From Bacillus gaemokensis (GTDB taxonomy: Bacteria; Bacillota; Bacilli; Bacillales; Bacillaceae_G), in assembly GCF_001590835.1 (NCBI RefSeq), contig NZ_LTAQ01000005.1, forward strand, positions 1,067-65,066: DNA of 64,000 nucleotides. Reading direction: 5' to 3'. A model generated the notes under the pieces. The model had not been told where the DNA came from. It did no database searches and worked only from the letters and a program-made list of their open reading frames with translations. Numbering within the stretch: the first letter of the stretch is position 1; the number at the start of each line of letters is the position of its first letter. Below, in pieces: positions 16,728 to 25,115 of this stretch. The position numbers and the translations under genes were made by a program.

Positions 16728-18257
16728 TTACAGCAAAGGTGAAATGAGTCGCATAAGAGATTCGAGTATCCGCTTTCGAATACTTCGCTTTTGAAAGGAG
16801 TCCCATCTGATTTCTATGGAATCTTTAAAATCTTTCTCGAAATCACGCTTTATATCTAAAACCGTTTTCGATTCATATAGCACTGCAATGAGTTCATAAT
16901 TAAGCTCAAAGCTACGAATATCCATATTTGCTGTTCCAATTGTTGCAATTTCATCATCAACAAGTACAATTTTGGCGTGCATAAATCCATCTTTATAATA
17001 GTAAATTGATGCGCCTGCTTTTAACAGTGGTGTAAAGTAGGATTGAGACGCTTGGTCACTAATAATACTGTCACTTTTTCCAGGATATAGAATGCGAACA
17101 TCAATTCCAGCGGTTGCACTTAAACGTAGTAATGTTAATGTTTCTTGATCTGGTATGAAGTATGGCGTTGCAATCCAAATTGATTTTTTTGCAGAGCCCA
17201 TAACCGCTAATAAGGTATTACGGATACTTGTATCATCTGAACTTGGCCCACTTGCGACGACTTGAACGGCACCTTCTGCTTGGTGGATCCCTTGTCCAGG
17301 AAAATATGCTCTGTTCATAAATGAATCCCAAGAATAGGTATTTAAACCACTAGAAGCATAGAGCCAATCTTCTAGAAAAACTGCTTGCAGTTTATATAAT
17401 GCTTTTCCTTCTATTTTTAAATGACTATCGCGCCAAATAGGAAACTTTTTCGAACGGCCAAGATATTCATCTCCAACGTTGAGTCCGCCTGTAAAACCAA
17501 TTATTCCATCTACAATAACAATCTTACGATGGTTACGATAATTCATTGTTTCAAGTAGCCATGGTGAAAGAATAGAGTCAAATTCTAAGATTTCAATCCC
17601 CGCTTCTTTCATAGGACGTAAGAAGCGATTTCGCAATGTGTTGCTTCCAAGACCATCATACAGAAAACGTACAGTTACACCATCTTTTGCTTTTTTGATT
17701 AATATATCTCTAATTTTAGTCCCGATTTCATCTGATCGATAAATATAGTATTGAATATGAATATGGTGTTTAGCATTTTCAAGAGACTTTATAATCTCAT
17801 TAAAAGTTTCATCTCCATTTGTTAAGAGAGTTGGTGTTGTTTCATTTGCGACAGGTCCGGCGCCAAATTTTTGTATCGCTTTCGTTAAATAGATAGATCG
17901 TTCACTTAATGAAGACGGAGGGCTCACGTCTAAACGCTTATTCTCTAAAATTTCACGGAATAACTTTCTTTGCTCTTCTGATCGATGCAAATGCTTCTTT
18001 CTTCTCCAGCGACTTCGTCCAAAAAGTGAATACAAGAATACACCAATAACAGGAAGAAGCGCTAATACTAAAAACCATGCAAGTGTACTTTGTGGAGAAC
18101 GGTTTTCGATAAAAATAACGAAGGAAATCCCTATGATTGTAATAGACCAGATTACACCAATAAAGGTATATAAAGATATGACTTCTTTATTTAAGAGCAT
18201 AAGAACAATTGCTACAATTGTAAATACAAATAGTAATTGAACAACACGGTTTTTCAT
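16728..18257 (-). CDS. cls: Cardiolipin synthase
   Basis: A 509-residue phospholipase D superfamily enzyme that condenses two phosphatidylglycerols into cardiolipin plus glycerol. Two N-terminal membrane segments (about residues 5-60) are followed by two HKD motifs: HRKIVIVD beginning at H243 with GGLN downstream, and HAKIVLVD beginning at H427 with GTANMD downstream. Full length for the family. Monocistronic; divergent from the His-rich gene. Several Cls paralogues exist in B. cereus group genomes, so the exact paralogue is not assigned. Confidence 0.93.
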   Translation of the reverse strand: MKNRVVQLLFVFTIVAIVLMLLNKEVISLYTFIGVIWSITIIGISFVIFIENRSPQSTLAWFLVLALLPVIGVFLYSLFGRSRWRRKKHLHRSEEQRKLFREILENKRLDVSPPSSLSERSIYLTKAIQKFGAGPVANETTPTLLTNGDETFNEIIKSLENAKHHIHIQYYIYRSDEIGTKIRDILIKKAKDGVTVRFLYDGLGSNTLRNRFLRPMKEAGIEILEFDSILSPWLLETMNYRNHRKIVIVDGIIGFTGGLNVGDEYLGRSKKFPIWRDSHLKIEGKALYKLQAVFLEDWLYASSGLNTYSWDSFMNRAYFPGQGIHQAEGAVQVVASGPSSDDTSIRNTLLAVMGSAKKSIWIATPYFIPDQETLTLLRLSATAGIDVRILYPGKSDSIISDQASQSYFTPLLKAGASIYYYKDGFMHAKIVLVDDEIATIGTANMDIRSFELNYELIAVLYESKTVLDIKRDFEKDFKDSIEIRWDSFQKRSIRKRILESLMRLISPLL

Positions 18258-18405
18258 ATGTATAAATTCACCTATTCTTTCTTATATATGTTTTATTATA
18301 AAACGTTTTACTTTTTTTACAAAAATATAGACATTTTGCCCATGCCTTCCGCCTTTGTCCTGCGTATGGTAATAAATAATCAGTAAAAAAGGAGATGGAA
18401 ATAAA

Positions 18406-18771
18406 ATGTATGATATAAGAAATCACGGCGGATATCACCACAATCATCACGGCGGACACCATCACAATCATCATGGCGGACACCATCACAATCATCATGG
18501 CGGACACCATCACAATCATCATGGCGGACACCATCACAATCATCATGGCGGACATCACCACCACCACGGACATCATCATGGTGGCGGATGGGGCTGGGGA
18601 GGAGGATCATTTTTCCCTGGTAGCTTTGCTGGTGGTTTGGTGGGAGGACTTACAGCAGGAGCATTAACGAGTGGTGGGGCCTATCCAGCACCATATCTGG
18701 TAGCCTATCCAGCGCCATACCCGGTGACTTATCCAGCGCAATATCCTTATTCTTTATATGAAGGGTATTAA
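18406..18771 (+). CDS. Histidine-rich tandem-repeat protein
   Basis: A 121-residue protein of unknown function. Residues about 7-65 are made of tandem HHNHHGGH units (24 bp each, five NHHGG copies) giving roughly 33 His; then a Gly/Trp stretch, a hydrophobic Gly-rich segment (FAGGLVGGLTAGALTSGG) and a C-terminal YPAPY / YPAQY repeat. RBS AAGGAG precedes ATG 18406. The composition suggests binding of divalent metal ions, and the YPAP tail resembles spore-coat or surface proteins, but no known domain is recognised. CGTATGGTA at 18363 resembles a sigma-K -10 element, but no matching -35 is seen. Confidence 0.75.
   Translation: MYDIRNHGGYHHNHHGGHHHNHHGGHHHNHHGGHHHNHHGGHHHNHHGGHHHHHGHHHGGGWGWGGGSFFPGSFAGGLVGGLTAGALTSGGAYPAPYLVAYPAPYPVTYPAQYPYSLYEGY
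18438..18552 (+). repeat. 24-bp coding tandem repeat
   Basis: Units with core CATGGCGGACACCATCACAA are nearly identical in DNA, not just in protein (the first unit carries CAC in place of CAT). That indicates recent expansion. The number of copies may vary between strains. Confidence 0.85.
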
Positions 18772-19028
18772 TGAGGGATAATACTGCACATCAAAATGTA
18801 ATGAAAAGAAAAATCATAGATGTGGAGGAGGATCCCCCACTGATTAAAGTTTTACTTTATGCTATTATGTGTGTATTGTAATATTTTTATATAAATAGAA
18901 AAACCAACTTTACTTTCAAAGTATGAAGAAAAATAAATAATAGGAAAATACTAATAGATGAGAGATTCCCATCATAAGGAAAAGATGCTGTCTTTTTAGT
19001 AAGAGAGATAGACAAGGAGATGAGGCGC

Positions 19029-20732
19029 ATGCAAGAAATGGGAAATCTTATATTATATGATTTCGCATTAAAAGATATAAAGTATGCTTTAGATGAATCA
19101 TCAATTGTTGCTATTACAGATCGATATGGTCGTATTACATATGTAAATGATAAATTTTGTAACATATCTAAATATAAAAAAGAAGAACTAATTGGGGAAG
19201 ATCACCGGATTTTAAATTCAGGTTATCATCCAAAAACTTTTTTTAAGCAGTTATGGAAACAGATTTTAAATGGAAAAGTTTGGCATGGTGAAATTCGAAA
19301 TAGAGCAAAAGATGGAACGTATTATTGGGTGAATACGACAATCGTTCCTTTTCTCGATAAGAATGGAGAACCATATCAATTTATCGCAATTCGTAATGAT
19401 ATTACCAGTCGTAAAGAGATGGAACAGAGACTAAGGATAAGTGAAAATCGTTACCGTGAACTAGCTTACCATGATGCATTGACGAAATTACCAAATCGTT
19501 TGCAATTTAATTTATTGGTAAATAATTCAATAGAAGCGAGAATGAATTTTGGTGTCATTTATTTTGATTTAGATCGTTTTAAATTAGTGAATGATACACT
19601 TGGACATGCAGTTGGTGATTTACTATTAGAGGAAGTAACATTGTGTCTTCAAAATGTAATAGGGGATACAGACGTACTTGCTAGGTTTGGTGGAGACGAA
19701 TTTGTTTTATTAACGCATAAATATAAACAAGATGATTTGAAGCAGCTAGCAAATTCTATTTTGACTAGTTTTCAATCTCCATTTATGTTGGGCGGAAATG
19801 AAGTGTATATTTCATCAAGTTTAGGAATTTGTTCTTATCCAAAAGATGGCCAAGATGTAGATACCGTATTAAAAAATGCGGATTTAGCTATGTACAATGC
19901 AAAGGAACAAGGAAGAAATACCGCTTGTTTTTTTTCAGAGGAGCTACATGCAAAAATAAATCGGCGAATGGAAGTTGAATTTGCGTTACAAAAAGCAATA
20001 CGTGATGAGGACTTAAAAGTTGTATTCCAGCCCATTATTGATTTGAAAACAAAGCAGTGTATAGCGGTAGAGGCCTTGTTACGTTGTTATACAAAAGATG
20101 GTCCAATTTCTCCGGATGAATTTATTCCAATTGCAGAAGAATGCGGACTCATTACACAATTAGGAGATTGGGTATTAGAAAAATCGTGTGAACTTTTCAA
20201 AGAGTTGCCTGCTTATCCAGCGGATTTACGGTTATCTGTAAATGTATCCATTCAACAGTTGATGCAGAAACGTTTTATATTATCGCTCTGTAGTATTTTA
20301 CAACGTACTTCATTTCCCACTCATCGATTGATTTTAGAGGTGACAGAAAGTGTCCCAGTGCGGCACTTTGAATATATTATTGCTGCGTTGCAAGAATTAA
20401 AAAGTATGGGGATTTCTATTGCATTAGATGATTTTGGAACGGGTTACTCTTCATTGTATTATTTAAAGCAGCTACCGCTTGATATTGTGAAAATAGATCG
20501 GAAATTTATTGGGGAGTTTCACTATGAGCACGTACAAGCAGAAAGAACAATTGTAAAATCTATTATTGAAATTGCTCATAGCTTAAATATGAAAGTTGTA
20601 GCAGAGGGAGTAGAAACGGTAGAACAAGAAGCATTACTAAATTCAATGAACTGTGATTATGTGCAAGGATTTTATTATGCGGAACCGTTAACAGTAAACG
20701 ATTTAAAAAAGAAATTAACAAGTGATTTTTAA
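19029..20732 (+). CDS. PAS-GGDEF-EAL cyclic-di-GMP enzyme
   Basis: A 567-residue cytosolic signalling protein with no membrane segment. Order: PAS domain with PAC (about residues 10-135: [33 protein letters not shown]), GGDEF domain (motif intact at 221-225 in ARFGGDEF), EAL domain (EALLR from E348). The EAL catalytic set is present: [33 protein letters not shown] and VQGFYYAEP. No RxxD inhibitory site is seen just before GGDEF. It could make or degrade c-di-GMP; the intact EAL set favours phosphodiesterase activity. ATG 19029 is chosen: it is 9 bases from AAGGAG, whereas ATG 19020 abuts it. Confidence 0.9.
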   Translation: MQEMGNLILYDFALKDIKYALDESSIVAITDRYGRITYVNDKFCNISKYKKEELIGEDHRILNSGYHPKTFFKQLWKQILNGKVWHGEIRNRAKDGTYYWVNTTIVPFLDKNGEPYQFIAIRNDITSRKEMEQRLRISENRYRELAYHDALTKLPNRLQFNLLVNNSIEARMNFGVIYFDLDRFKLVNDTLGHAVGDLLLEEVTLCLQNVIGDTDVLARFGGDEFVLLTHKYKQDDLKQLANSILTSFQSPFMLGGNEVYISSSLGICSYPKDGQDVDTVLKNADLAMYNAKEQGRNTACFFSEELHAKINRRMEVEFALQKAIRDEDLKVVFQPIIDLKTKQCIAVEALLRCYTKDGPISPDEFIPIAEECGLITQLGDWVLEKSCELFKELPAYPADLRLSVNVSIQQLMQKRFILSLCSILQRTSFPTHRLILEVTESVPVRHFEYIIAALQELKSMGISIALDDFGTGYSSLYYLKQLPLDIVKIDRKFIGEFHYEHVQAERTIVKSIIEIAHSLNMKVVAEGVETVEQEALLNSMNCDYVQGFYYAEPLTVNDLKKKLTSDF

Positions 20733-20734
20733 AA

Positions 20735-20859
20735 AAATAATGATAAAAAGCTACCTTTAGATTGGGGTCATTTCGTTAATTGTTATGTTGTTAATGGGAG
20801 GATTATCTCTTGTACTCTTAACTCGAAAAAGAGTATCACATAGAACAACAAAAAAGTAA
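20735..20859 (+). pseudogene. Possible remnant of a sortase-anchored protein tail
   Basis: A 32-codon open frame starting at 20761 has no start codon in place and reads as a hydrophobic stretch (VISLIVMLLMGGLSLVLL) followed by a basic tail (TRKRVSHRTTKK), the typical end of an LPXTG protein. Just upstream, CTACCT could be the LP of a broken LPXTG, but the frame is not continuous. Low certainty; it could also be chance. Confidence 0.3.
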
Positions 20860-20879
20860 TTAATCAGAGAAACAAAAAA

Positions 20880-20926
20880 GGCTGTTAGCGAGCCACCCAG
20901 TGTATTGGGAGGTCGCTGACAGCTTC
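20880..20926 (-). terminator. Terminator of the amino acid antiporter gene
   Basis: Long imperfect stem, AAGCTGTCAGCGACCTCCC pairing with its near complement, followed by a run of T on the minus strand. Confidence 0.8.
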
Positions 20927-20933
20927 TATTATA

Positions 20934-22358
20934 TTAGTTTGCTCTATTATTCGTTTGTTCTGAAACGGAAGGTGATGCGTTTTTCATCAGAATTGGATAG
21001 AGAACGAGTCCTAATACAAATAATCCGATTCCTAAGAAAAATGTTTTTAAATCAGCTGTTCCTGTTTTAATGACCCAAAGGGAATATAGAAGTGCTAGCA
21101 CGGTAATGATTCCATCTTTCATGCGAGATCCTGGCATTACATCATAAGTTTCTCCTGTAATAACAAGTTTTAGTTGGTATAGAGTAGAAACAAGATATGG
21201 AATTAAATAAGCTAATGTTGCAACAACAATGGCAAAATTATATGCTTCTGAAACGGTACCAGAGATTGTTGAAAATAAGAAAATTTGCGTCATAATATTT
21301 GTAACTAGTAATGATTTTGATGGGCTTCCTTTTTTATTTGTTTTCCCAAAAAATTTCGGGAAAAGCCCGTTCTTTGCTGCTTGATAAGGTACTTCTGAAC
21401 TAACGACAATCCACCCTACAGTAGATCCGAACAATGATACAAGTGCAAGGAGCGCCATAATGTAAGCTCCTTTATTACCGATTGCCAGGTTTAAAGCGTC
21501 TACTAATGGTTTTTGAGACTCTTTTAAAGCATCTTGTGGAAGAGCGCCCATTGTTAATAATGTAATTGCCATGTATATAAGAAGAGCAATGATTAACCCA
21601 AAAATTGTTGCTTTTTTCACATCGCGCTGTGACTTTGCACGGTTAGACAGCATAACAGCTGATTCAATTCCTATAAATGCCCAAAGTGTTGCAATGGCAG
21701 CAGCATTGACTTGTCCACCTAACGGAATTGATTTTCCAGCCTCATTCATAAATGTTTGGCCATCACCGAAATTAGAAGCGTTAAAAATAAATAATGTAAT
21801 GACGATGAACATTGTAAATCCGATAATCTTTGCAATTGTTGCAAGGAGATTCATGTTGCCCGCTCTATCGATGTTTTGAGAAAGGATATATTGAATGCCC
21901 CATAACATAATACTGCATACAGCAAATGTTAATCCCTTTCCAAGCTCTAATGAAAACCCGTTTATTGAAAAGAGAACTTGCTTACTTTGTAAAACGGGGA
22001 AAAACGTAGATAAATATCCTGCAAAAGAAATAATAACAGAAGCAGTTGCAGCCCAGTTCGCAGCCCAGTATCCCCATGCCATACTATATCCAGCAACCTT
22101 ACCCATCTTTTGAGAGTGAAACATTGCTTGTGCGTAACTTTGTGGTCCCGCTTTTAACTCTGGTTTACGTATTGCAAGATTTCCAAATACCAGTGCAATC
22201 ATAAATACGCCAAGGCCTGTAATACTCCATGCAAGTGTAGATCCCATCGGTCCTGATACGTGTGCTAAATTTGCTGGAAGCATAAATACACCGCCCCCAA
22301 CCATATTTCCAACAACGAATGCTGTTAAAATCCATAAACCCCATTTTTTCGTTTCCAT
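20934..22358 (-). CDS. APC-family amino acid antiporter/permease (basic amino acid type)
   Basis: A 474-residue membrane protein with about 12 helices. GNMVGGGVFMLPANLAHVSG near the start is the basic amino acid/polyamine antiporter (APA) signature, and WAFIGIESAVMLSNRAKSQR is the conserved TM6 region. ArcD, LysI and histidine/histamine antiporters belong here. Its 5' leader carries an attenuator with four His codons, so histidine (or a His-derived amine) is the best candidate substrate. No decarboxylase or arginine deiminase gene lies beside it. The RBS AAAGGAG precedes ATG 22358. Confidence 0.88.
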   Translation of the reverse strand: METKKWGLWILTAFVVGNMVGGGVFMLPANLAHVSGPMGSTLAWSITGLGVFMIALVFGNLAIRKPELKAGPQSYAQAMFHSQKMGKVAGYSMAWGYWAANWAATASVIISFAGYLSTFFPVLQSKQVLFSINGFSLELGKGLTFAVCSIMLWGIQYILSQNIDRAGNMNLLATIAKIIGFTMFIVITLFIFNASNFGDGQTFMNEAGKSIPLGGQVNAAAIATLWAFIGIESAVMLSNRAKSQRDVKKATIFGLIIALLIYMAITLLTMGALPQDALKESQKPLVDALNLAIGNKGAYIMALLALVSLFGSTVGWIVVSSEVPYQAAKNGLFPKFFGKTNKKGSPSKSLLVTNIMTQIFLFSTISGTVSEAYNFAIVVATLAYLIPYLVSTLYQLKLVITGETYDVMPGSRMKDGIITVLALLYSLWVIKTGTADLKTFFLGIGLFVLGLVLYPILMKNASPSVSEQTNNRAN

Positions 22359-22427
22359 GTTTGTCTATCTCCTTTGTAGTAGTTTTGCTTATTCATCATC
22401 TTTTTACTAGCGTTTTTATAAACAAAA

Positions 22428-22534
22428 AAGAGCCATGTAGATAAAAAATACCTACATGGCTCTTCGCCTAACGTAGGTACAACGGGAATAACCCTTGTAC
22501 CTACGCGTAATTTTTTCCGCTAGGTTTCAAGGGT
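22428..22534 (-). promoter_or_regulatory. Five-segment transcription attenuator
   Basis: Segments on the minus strand. Segment 1 is 22534-22518 (ACCCTTGAAACCTAGCG). Segment 2 is 22505-22491 (CGTAGGTACAAGGGT). Segment 3 is 22486-22472 (CCCGTTGTACCTACG). Segment 4 is 22464-22449 (AAGAGCCATGTAGGTA). Segment 5 is 22440-22428 (CTACATGGCTCTT), followed by TTTT. Possible pairings are 1:2 (8 plus 5 bp), 2:3 (11 bp plus GGG/CCC), 3:4 (7 bp plus inner GGC/GCC) and 4:5 (13 bp or more, a terminator). Each neighbouring pair excludes the next. Segment 1 begins one base after the leader peptide stop codon. Confidence 0.88.
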
Positions 22535-22591
22535 TTACGTATGATGATGATGTTTTTGTGCAAATGTAACTACAGTTGTATAAGTAAGCAT
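22535..22591 (-). CDS. Histidine leader peptide
   Basis: An 18-codon ORF, MLTYTTVVTFAQKHHHHT, with four consecutive CAT codons (14-17) and one codon before the stop. RBS GGGAG lies 9 bases upstream of ATG. It ends next to attenuator segment 1. A likely promoter is TTTCCA-17-TATACT (22656-22651 and 22633-22628, minus strand). The run of His codons makes the ribosome a sensor of charged tRNA-His. I see no T-box features (no specifier loop or T-box sequence). Confidence 0.85.
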   Translation of the reverse strand: MLTYTTVVTFAQKHHHHT

Positions 22592-22807
22592 AGTTCTTTG
22601 CTCCCTTTCTCCTCTGATTTTGAAGCTAGTATACTACATGTTTTTTAGAATGGAAAGAAAAATATAAAAGTTTTTATAAAAATACGGATTATTGACTGAA
22701 TATTTATACATATTTTTCTTGTATTGGAAAATAAGTGAGAGATTGGCAGAGGAATTTTGCATGTTATAATACAAGTAGAATTAGAAGGTGACAAGGGGTT
22801 ATTCAAA

Positions 22808-23518
22808 ATGATGAGTAAGTATGAACAAATCTATACGGAGATAAGTAACTTAATTGATAATCGTAAATTAAAAGAGGGAAGTAAAATTCCATCTGAAACA
22901 GAATTGATGAAGCAGTACGAAGCAAGCCGCGGGACGGTAAGAAAAGCTGTCGATTTATTGCAGGAACGCGGATATGTGCAGAAGATTCATGGTAAAGGTG
23001 TTTTTGTTTTAAAACGAAAAAATATTGAATTTAACTTTGGTGGTATTGTGAGTTTTCAAGAAGAAAATGAACGTTTAGGTCGCCATTGTATAACTGATGT
23101 TGTTGAGATGGAAAATCTTCAAGCGACGAAAGAGATAGCGAAACTATTAAATGTTAAAGTGAAGGCGAAGATTGACCACATTAAGCGTGTGCGAAATATG
23201 GATGGAGAAAATGTAATTTTAGATGTGAATTATTTTGTATCTGAACATATCCCAGGATTAACAAAAGAAATAGCAGAGAAATCGATTTATAAATACATTG
23301 AGAAAGAATTAGGGTTACATATTAGTTATTCACAGCGTGTCATTGAAGTACAGCCATGTACAGAAGATGATCGGAAGTATTTAGATTTAAATGGGACAGA
23401 CTATGTTGTCGTTGTGAAAAACTTTACTCATTTATATGATGGTAGTCAATTTGAATATACGGAATCACGACACCGTTTGGATATTTTTCATTTTTCGGAC
23501 GTGGCACGGAGAAAGTAA
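22808..23518 (+). CDS. treR: Trehalose operon repressor TreR (GntR/HutC family)
   Basis: A 236-residue regulator. Its winged helix is at residues 1-75 (KLKEGSKIPSETELMKQYEA, SRGTVRKAVDLLQERGYVQK), followed by a UTRA effector domain (NVKVKAKIDHIKRVRNMDGE, YIEKELGLHISYSQRVIEVQ). TreR binds trehalose-6-phosphate and releases the tre operators. The start is ATG 22808 behind AAGGGG; ORF extensions further upstream lack an RBS. It is placed directly before treP-treA, with two palindromic operators in the following intergenic region. Confidence 0.9.
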   Translation: MMSKYEQIYTEISNLIDNRKLKEGSKIPSETELMKQYEASRGTVRKAVDLLQERGYVQKIHGKGVFVLKRKNIEFNFGGIVSFQEENERLGRHCITDVVEMENLQATKEIAKLLNVKVKAKIDHIKRVRNMDGENVILDVNYFVSEHIPGLTKEIAEKSIYKYIEKELGLHISYSQRVIEVQPCTEDDRKYLDLNGTDYVVVVKNFTHLYDGSQFEYTESRHRLDIFHFSDVARRK

Positions 23519-23586
23519 AGAGATGAAACGATATATTGTTTCATCTCTTTTTGTATATTTCGAGAACAAATAAAAAAAGTTCACCA

Positions 23587-23652
23587 ACTCATATATACGA
23601 GTGTTGACTAACTTATATATACGAGTTAATATGTAATTGTAAACGGTATCAA
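23587..23652 (+). promoter_or_regulatory. tre promoter with two TreR operators and a cre
   Basis: Palindromes ACTCATATATACGAGT (23587-23602) and AACTTATATATACGAGTT (23610-23627) flank and fill a promoter TTGACT (23604-23609), 17 bp, TAATAT (23627-23632). The cre TGTAAACGGTATCA lies at 23638-23651. Repressor bound at either palindrome would block the polymerase; CcpA would act as a roadblock just downstream. Confidence 0.85.
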
Positions 23653-23674
23653 AAAAAGAAAAGAGGGACGGAAT

Positions 23675-25096
23675 ATGGGGAAGGATTATCATAAGACGGC
23701 GGAAGAAGTGCTGCAATATATCGGTGGTAAAGAGAATATTGAACAAGCAGCGCACTGTGTAACAAGACTTCGCATTGCGCTGAAGGACGAAAGCAAAATA
23801 GATAACGATAAATTACAAGCGATTTCATTAGTGAAGGGAGCCTTTCATAACTCTGGTGTATTTCAAATCGTTATTGGTCCAGGAGATGTGGATCGTGTAT
23901 ACGCTGAGTTGATAACGCTTGCAGGTATGAAAGAATCAACAGTTGCAGATGTAAAGGATTCAGGGAATCAAAAATTGAATCCGCTTCAAAAGTTCGTAAA
24001 AGTATTTTCTGATGTATTTATGCCAATTTTACCGGCGATTATAACAGCTGGTTTATTGATGGGGATTAATAACCTGCTAGGTGCAAAGGACTTATTTTTT
24101 GATGGGAAAAATTTATTAGAAGTATATCCGAATTTAGGTGGACTTTGGGATTTAATTAATATGATGGCGAATACAGCATTTGTATTCTTGCCAGCGCTTG
24201 TCGGATGGTCAGCGACGAAACGGTTTGGTGGTAGTCCAATACTTGGGATTGTTATGGGATTAATGCTTGTACACCCTGATTTATTAAATGCTTGGAATTA
24301 TGGGAAAGCAGCGGCAGGGCTTGATGGACAAAAAATCGAGTACTTTAATATTTTAGGATTGTTCCAAATCGAAAAAGTAGGATATCAAGGACAGATTTTA
24401 CCGATTTTAGTTGCGGCATTTGTACTAAGTAAAATTGAGATTTTCTTAAAAAAACGTGTACCAAATGCGATTCAATTATTAGTTGTTCCAATTACAACAA
24501 TTGTTGTCACTGGTGTGTTAGCGTTAGGCATCATTGGTCCAGTTACGCGTCATATTGGAGATTTATTAACAGCTGGATTAGTTGGTGTATATGAAACAGT
24601 TCCTGCATTAGGTGCATTGTTATTTGGAGCATTATATGCGCCGCTCGTAATTACGGGTATGCATCATATGTTTATTGCAATCGACTTACAATTAATCGCG
24701 CAAAATGGTGGTACATTTATTTGGCCAATGATTGCACTTTCTAACATTGCACAAGGTAGTGCAGCACTAGCGATGTTTTGGATTTCCAAAAATCAAAACG
24801 ATAAAAGCATGGCATCAACATCAGCGATTTCAGCGTACTTCGGTATTACGGAGCCCGCAATGTTTGGTGTGAATTTACGAAATAAATTTCCGTTTTATGC
24901 AGCGATTGCAGGTTCGGCGCTGGCAGCAGTGTTTATTACATTAAATGGTGTATTAGCACCAGCAATCGGGATCGGTGGATTACCAGCATTTATTTCTATC
25001 ATTCCGAAATCGATTCCAATGTTTGTTATTGGGATGATTATTGCAATCGTTGTTCCATTTGTTTTAACATGGTTATTTGCAAAACGAGCAAAATAG
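23675..25096 (+). CDS. treP: PTS trehalose-specific EIIBC component
   Basis: A 473-residue phosphotransferase permease. The EIIB domain is at residues 1-90, with the phosphorylated Cys28 in AAHCVTRLRIAL. The EIIC membrane domain follows (FMPILPAIITAGLLMGINNL, ITGMHHMFIAIDLQLI, TEPAMFGVNLR). It imports trehalose as trehalose-6-phosphate. There is no fused EIIA, so phosphate must come from another EIIA (usually EIIA-Glc). Followed after 19 bases by treA. Confidence 0.94.
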   Translation: MGKDYHKTAEEVLQYIGGKENIEQAAHCVTRLRIALKDESKIDNDKLQAISLVKGAFHNSGVFQIVIGPGDVDRVYAELITLAGMKESTVADVKDSGNQKLNPLQKFVKVFSDVFMPILPAIITAGLLMGINNLLGAKDLFFDGKNLLEVYPNLGGLWDLINMMANTAFVFLPALVGWSATKRFGGSPILGIVMGLMLVHPDLLNAWNYGKAAAGLDGQKIEYFNILGLFQIEKVGYQGQILPILVAAFVLSKIEIFLKKRVPNAIQLLVVPITTIVVTGVLALGIIGPVTRHIGDLLTAGLVGVYETVPALGALLFGALYAPLVITGMHHMFIAIDLQLIAQNGGTFIWPMIALSNIAQGSAALAMFWISKNQNDKSMASTSAISAYFGITEPAMFGVNLRNKFPFYAAIAGSALAAVFITLNGVLAPAIGIGGLPAFISIIPKSIPMFVIGMIIAIVVPFVLTWLFAKRAK

Positions 25097-25115
25097 AAGT
25101 AGGAGGAAGTTTGGC

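Noticed and set aside
18300-18312. cre-like sequence (AAACGTTTTAC) between cls and the His-rich gene
   Set aside because: The match to the cre consensus is too poor and lacks the conserved outer bases.
18438-18552. CRISPR-like spaced repeat
   Set aside because: The 24-bp units are contiguous and in frame with a coding sequence; there are no spacers and no cas genes.
18268-18610. Met/Val-rich and Asp/His-rich minus-strand open frames opposite the His-rich gene
   Set aside because: They are direct shadows of the 24-bp tandem repeat; the plus-strand frame has the RBS and the ordered C-terminal repeats.
20735-20933. Small RNA gene after the c-di-GMP enzyme gene
   Set aside because: The only strong structure is the terminator of the convergent antiporter gene; no independent promoter is visible.
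22421-22620. T-box riboswitch before the amino acid antiporter
   Set aside because: No T-box consensus, specifier loop or Stem I features; the ORF with four His codons and alternative hairpins explains the region better.
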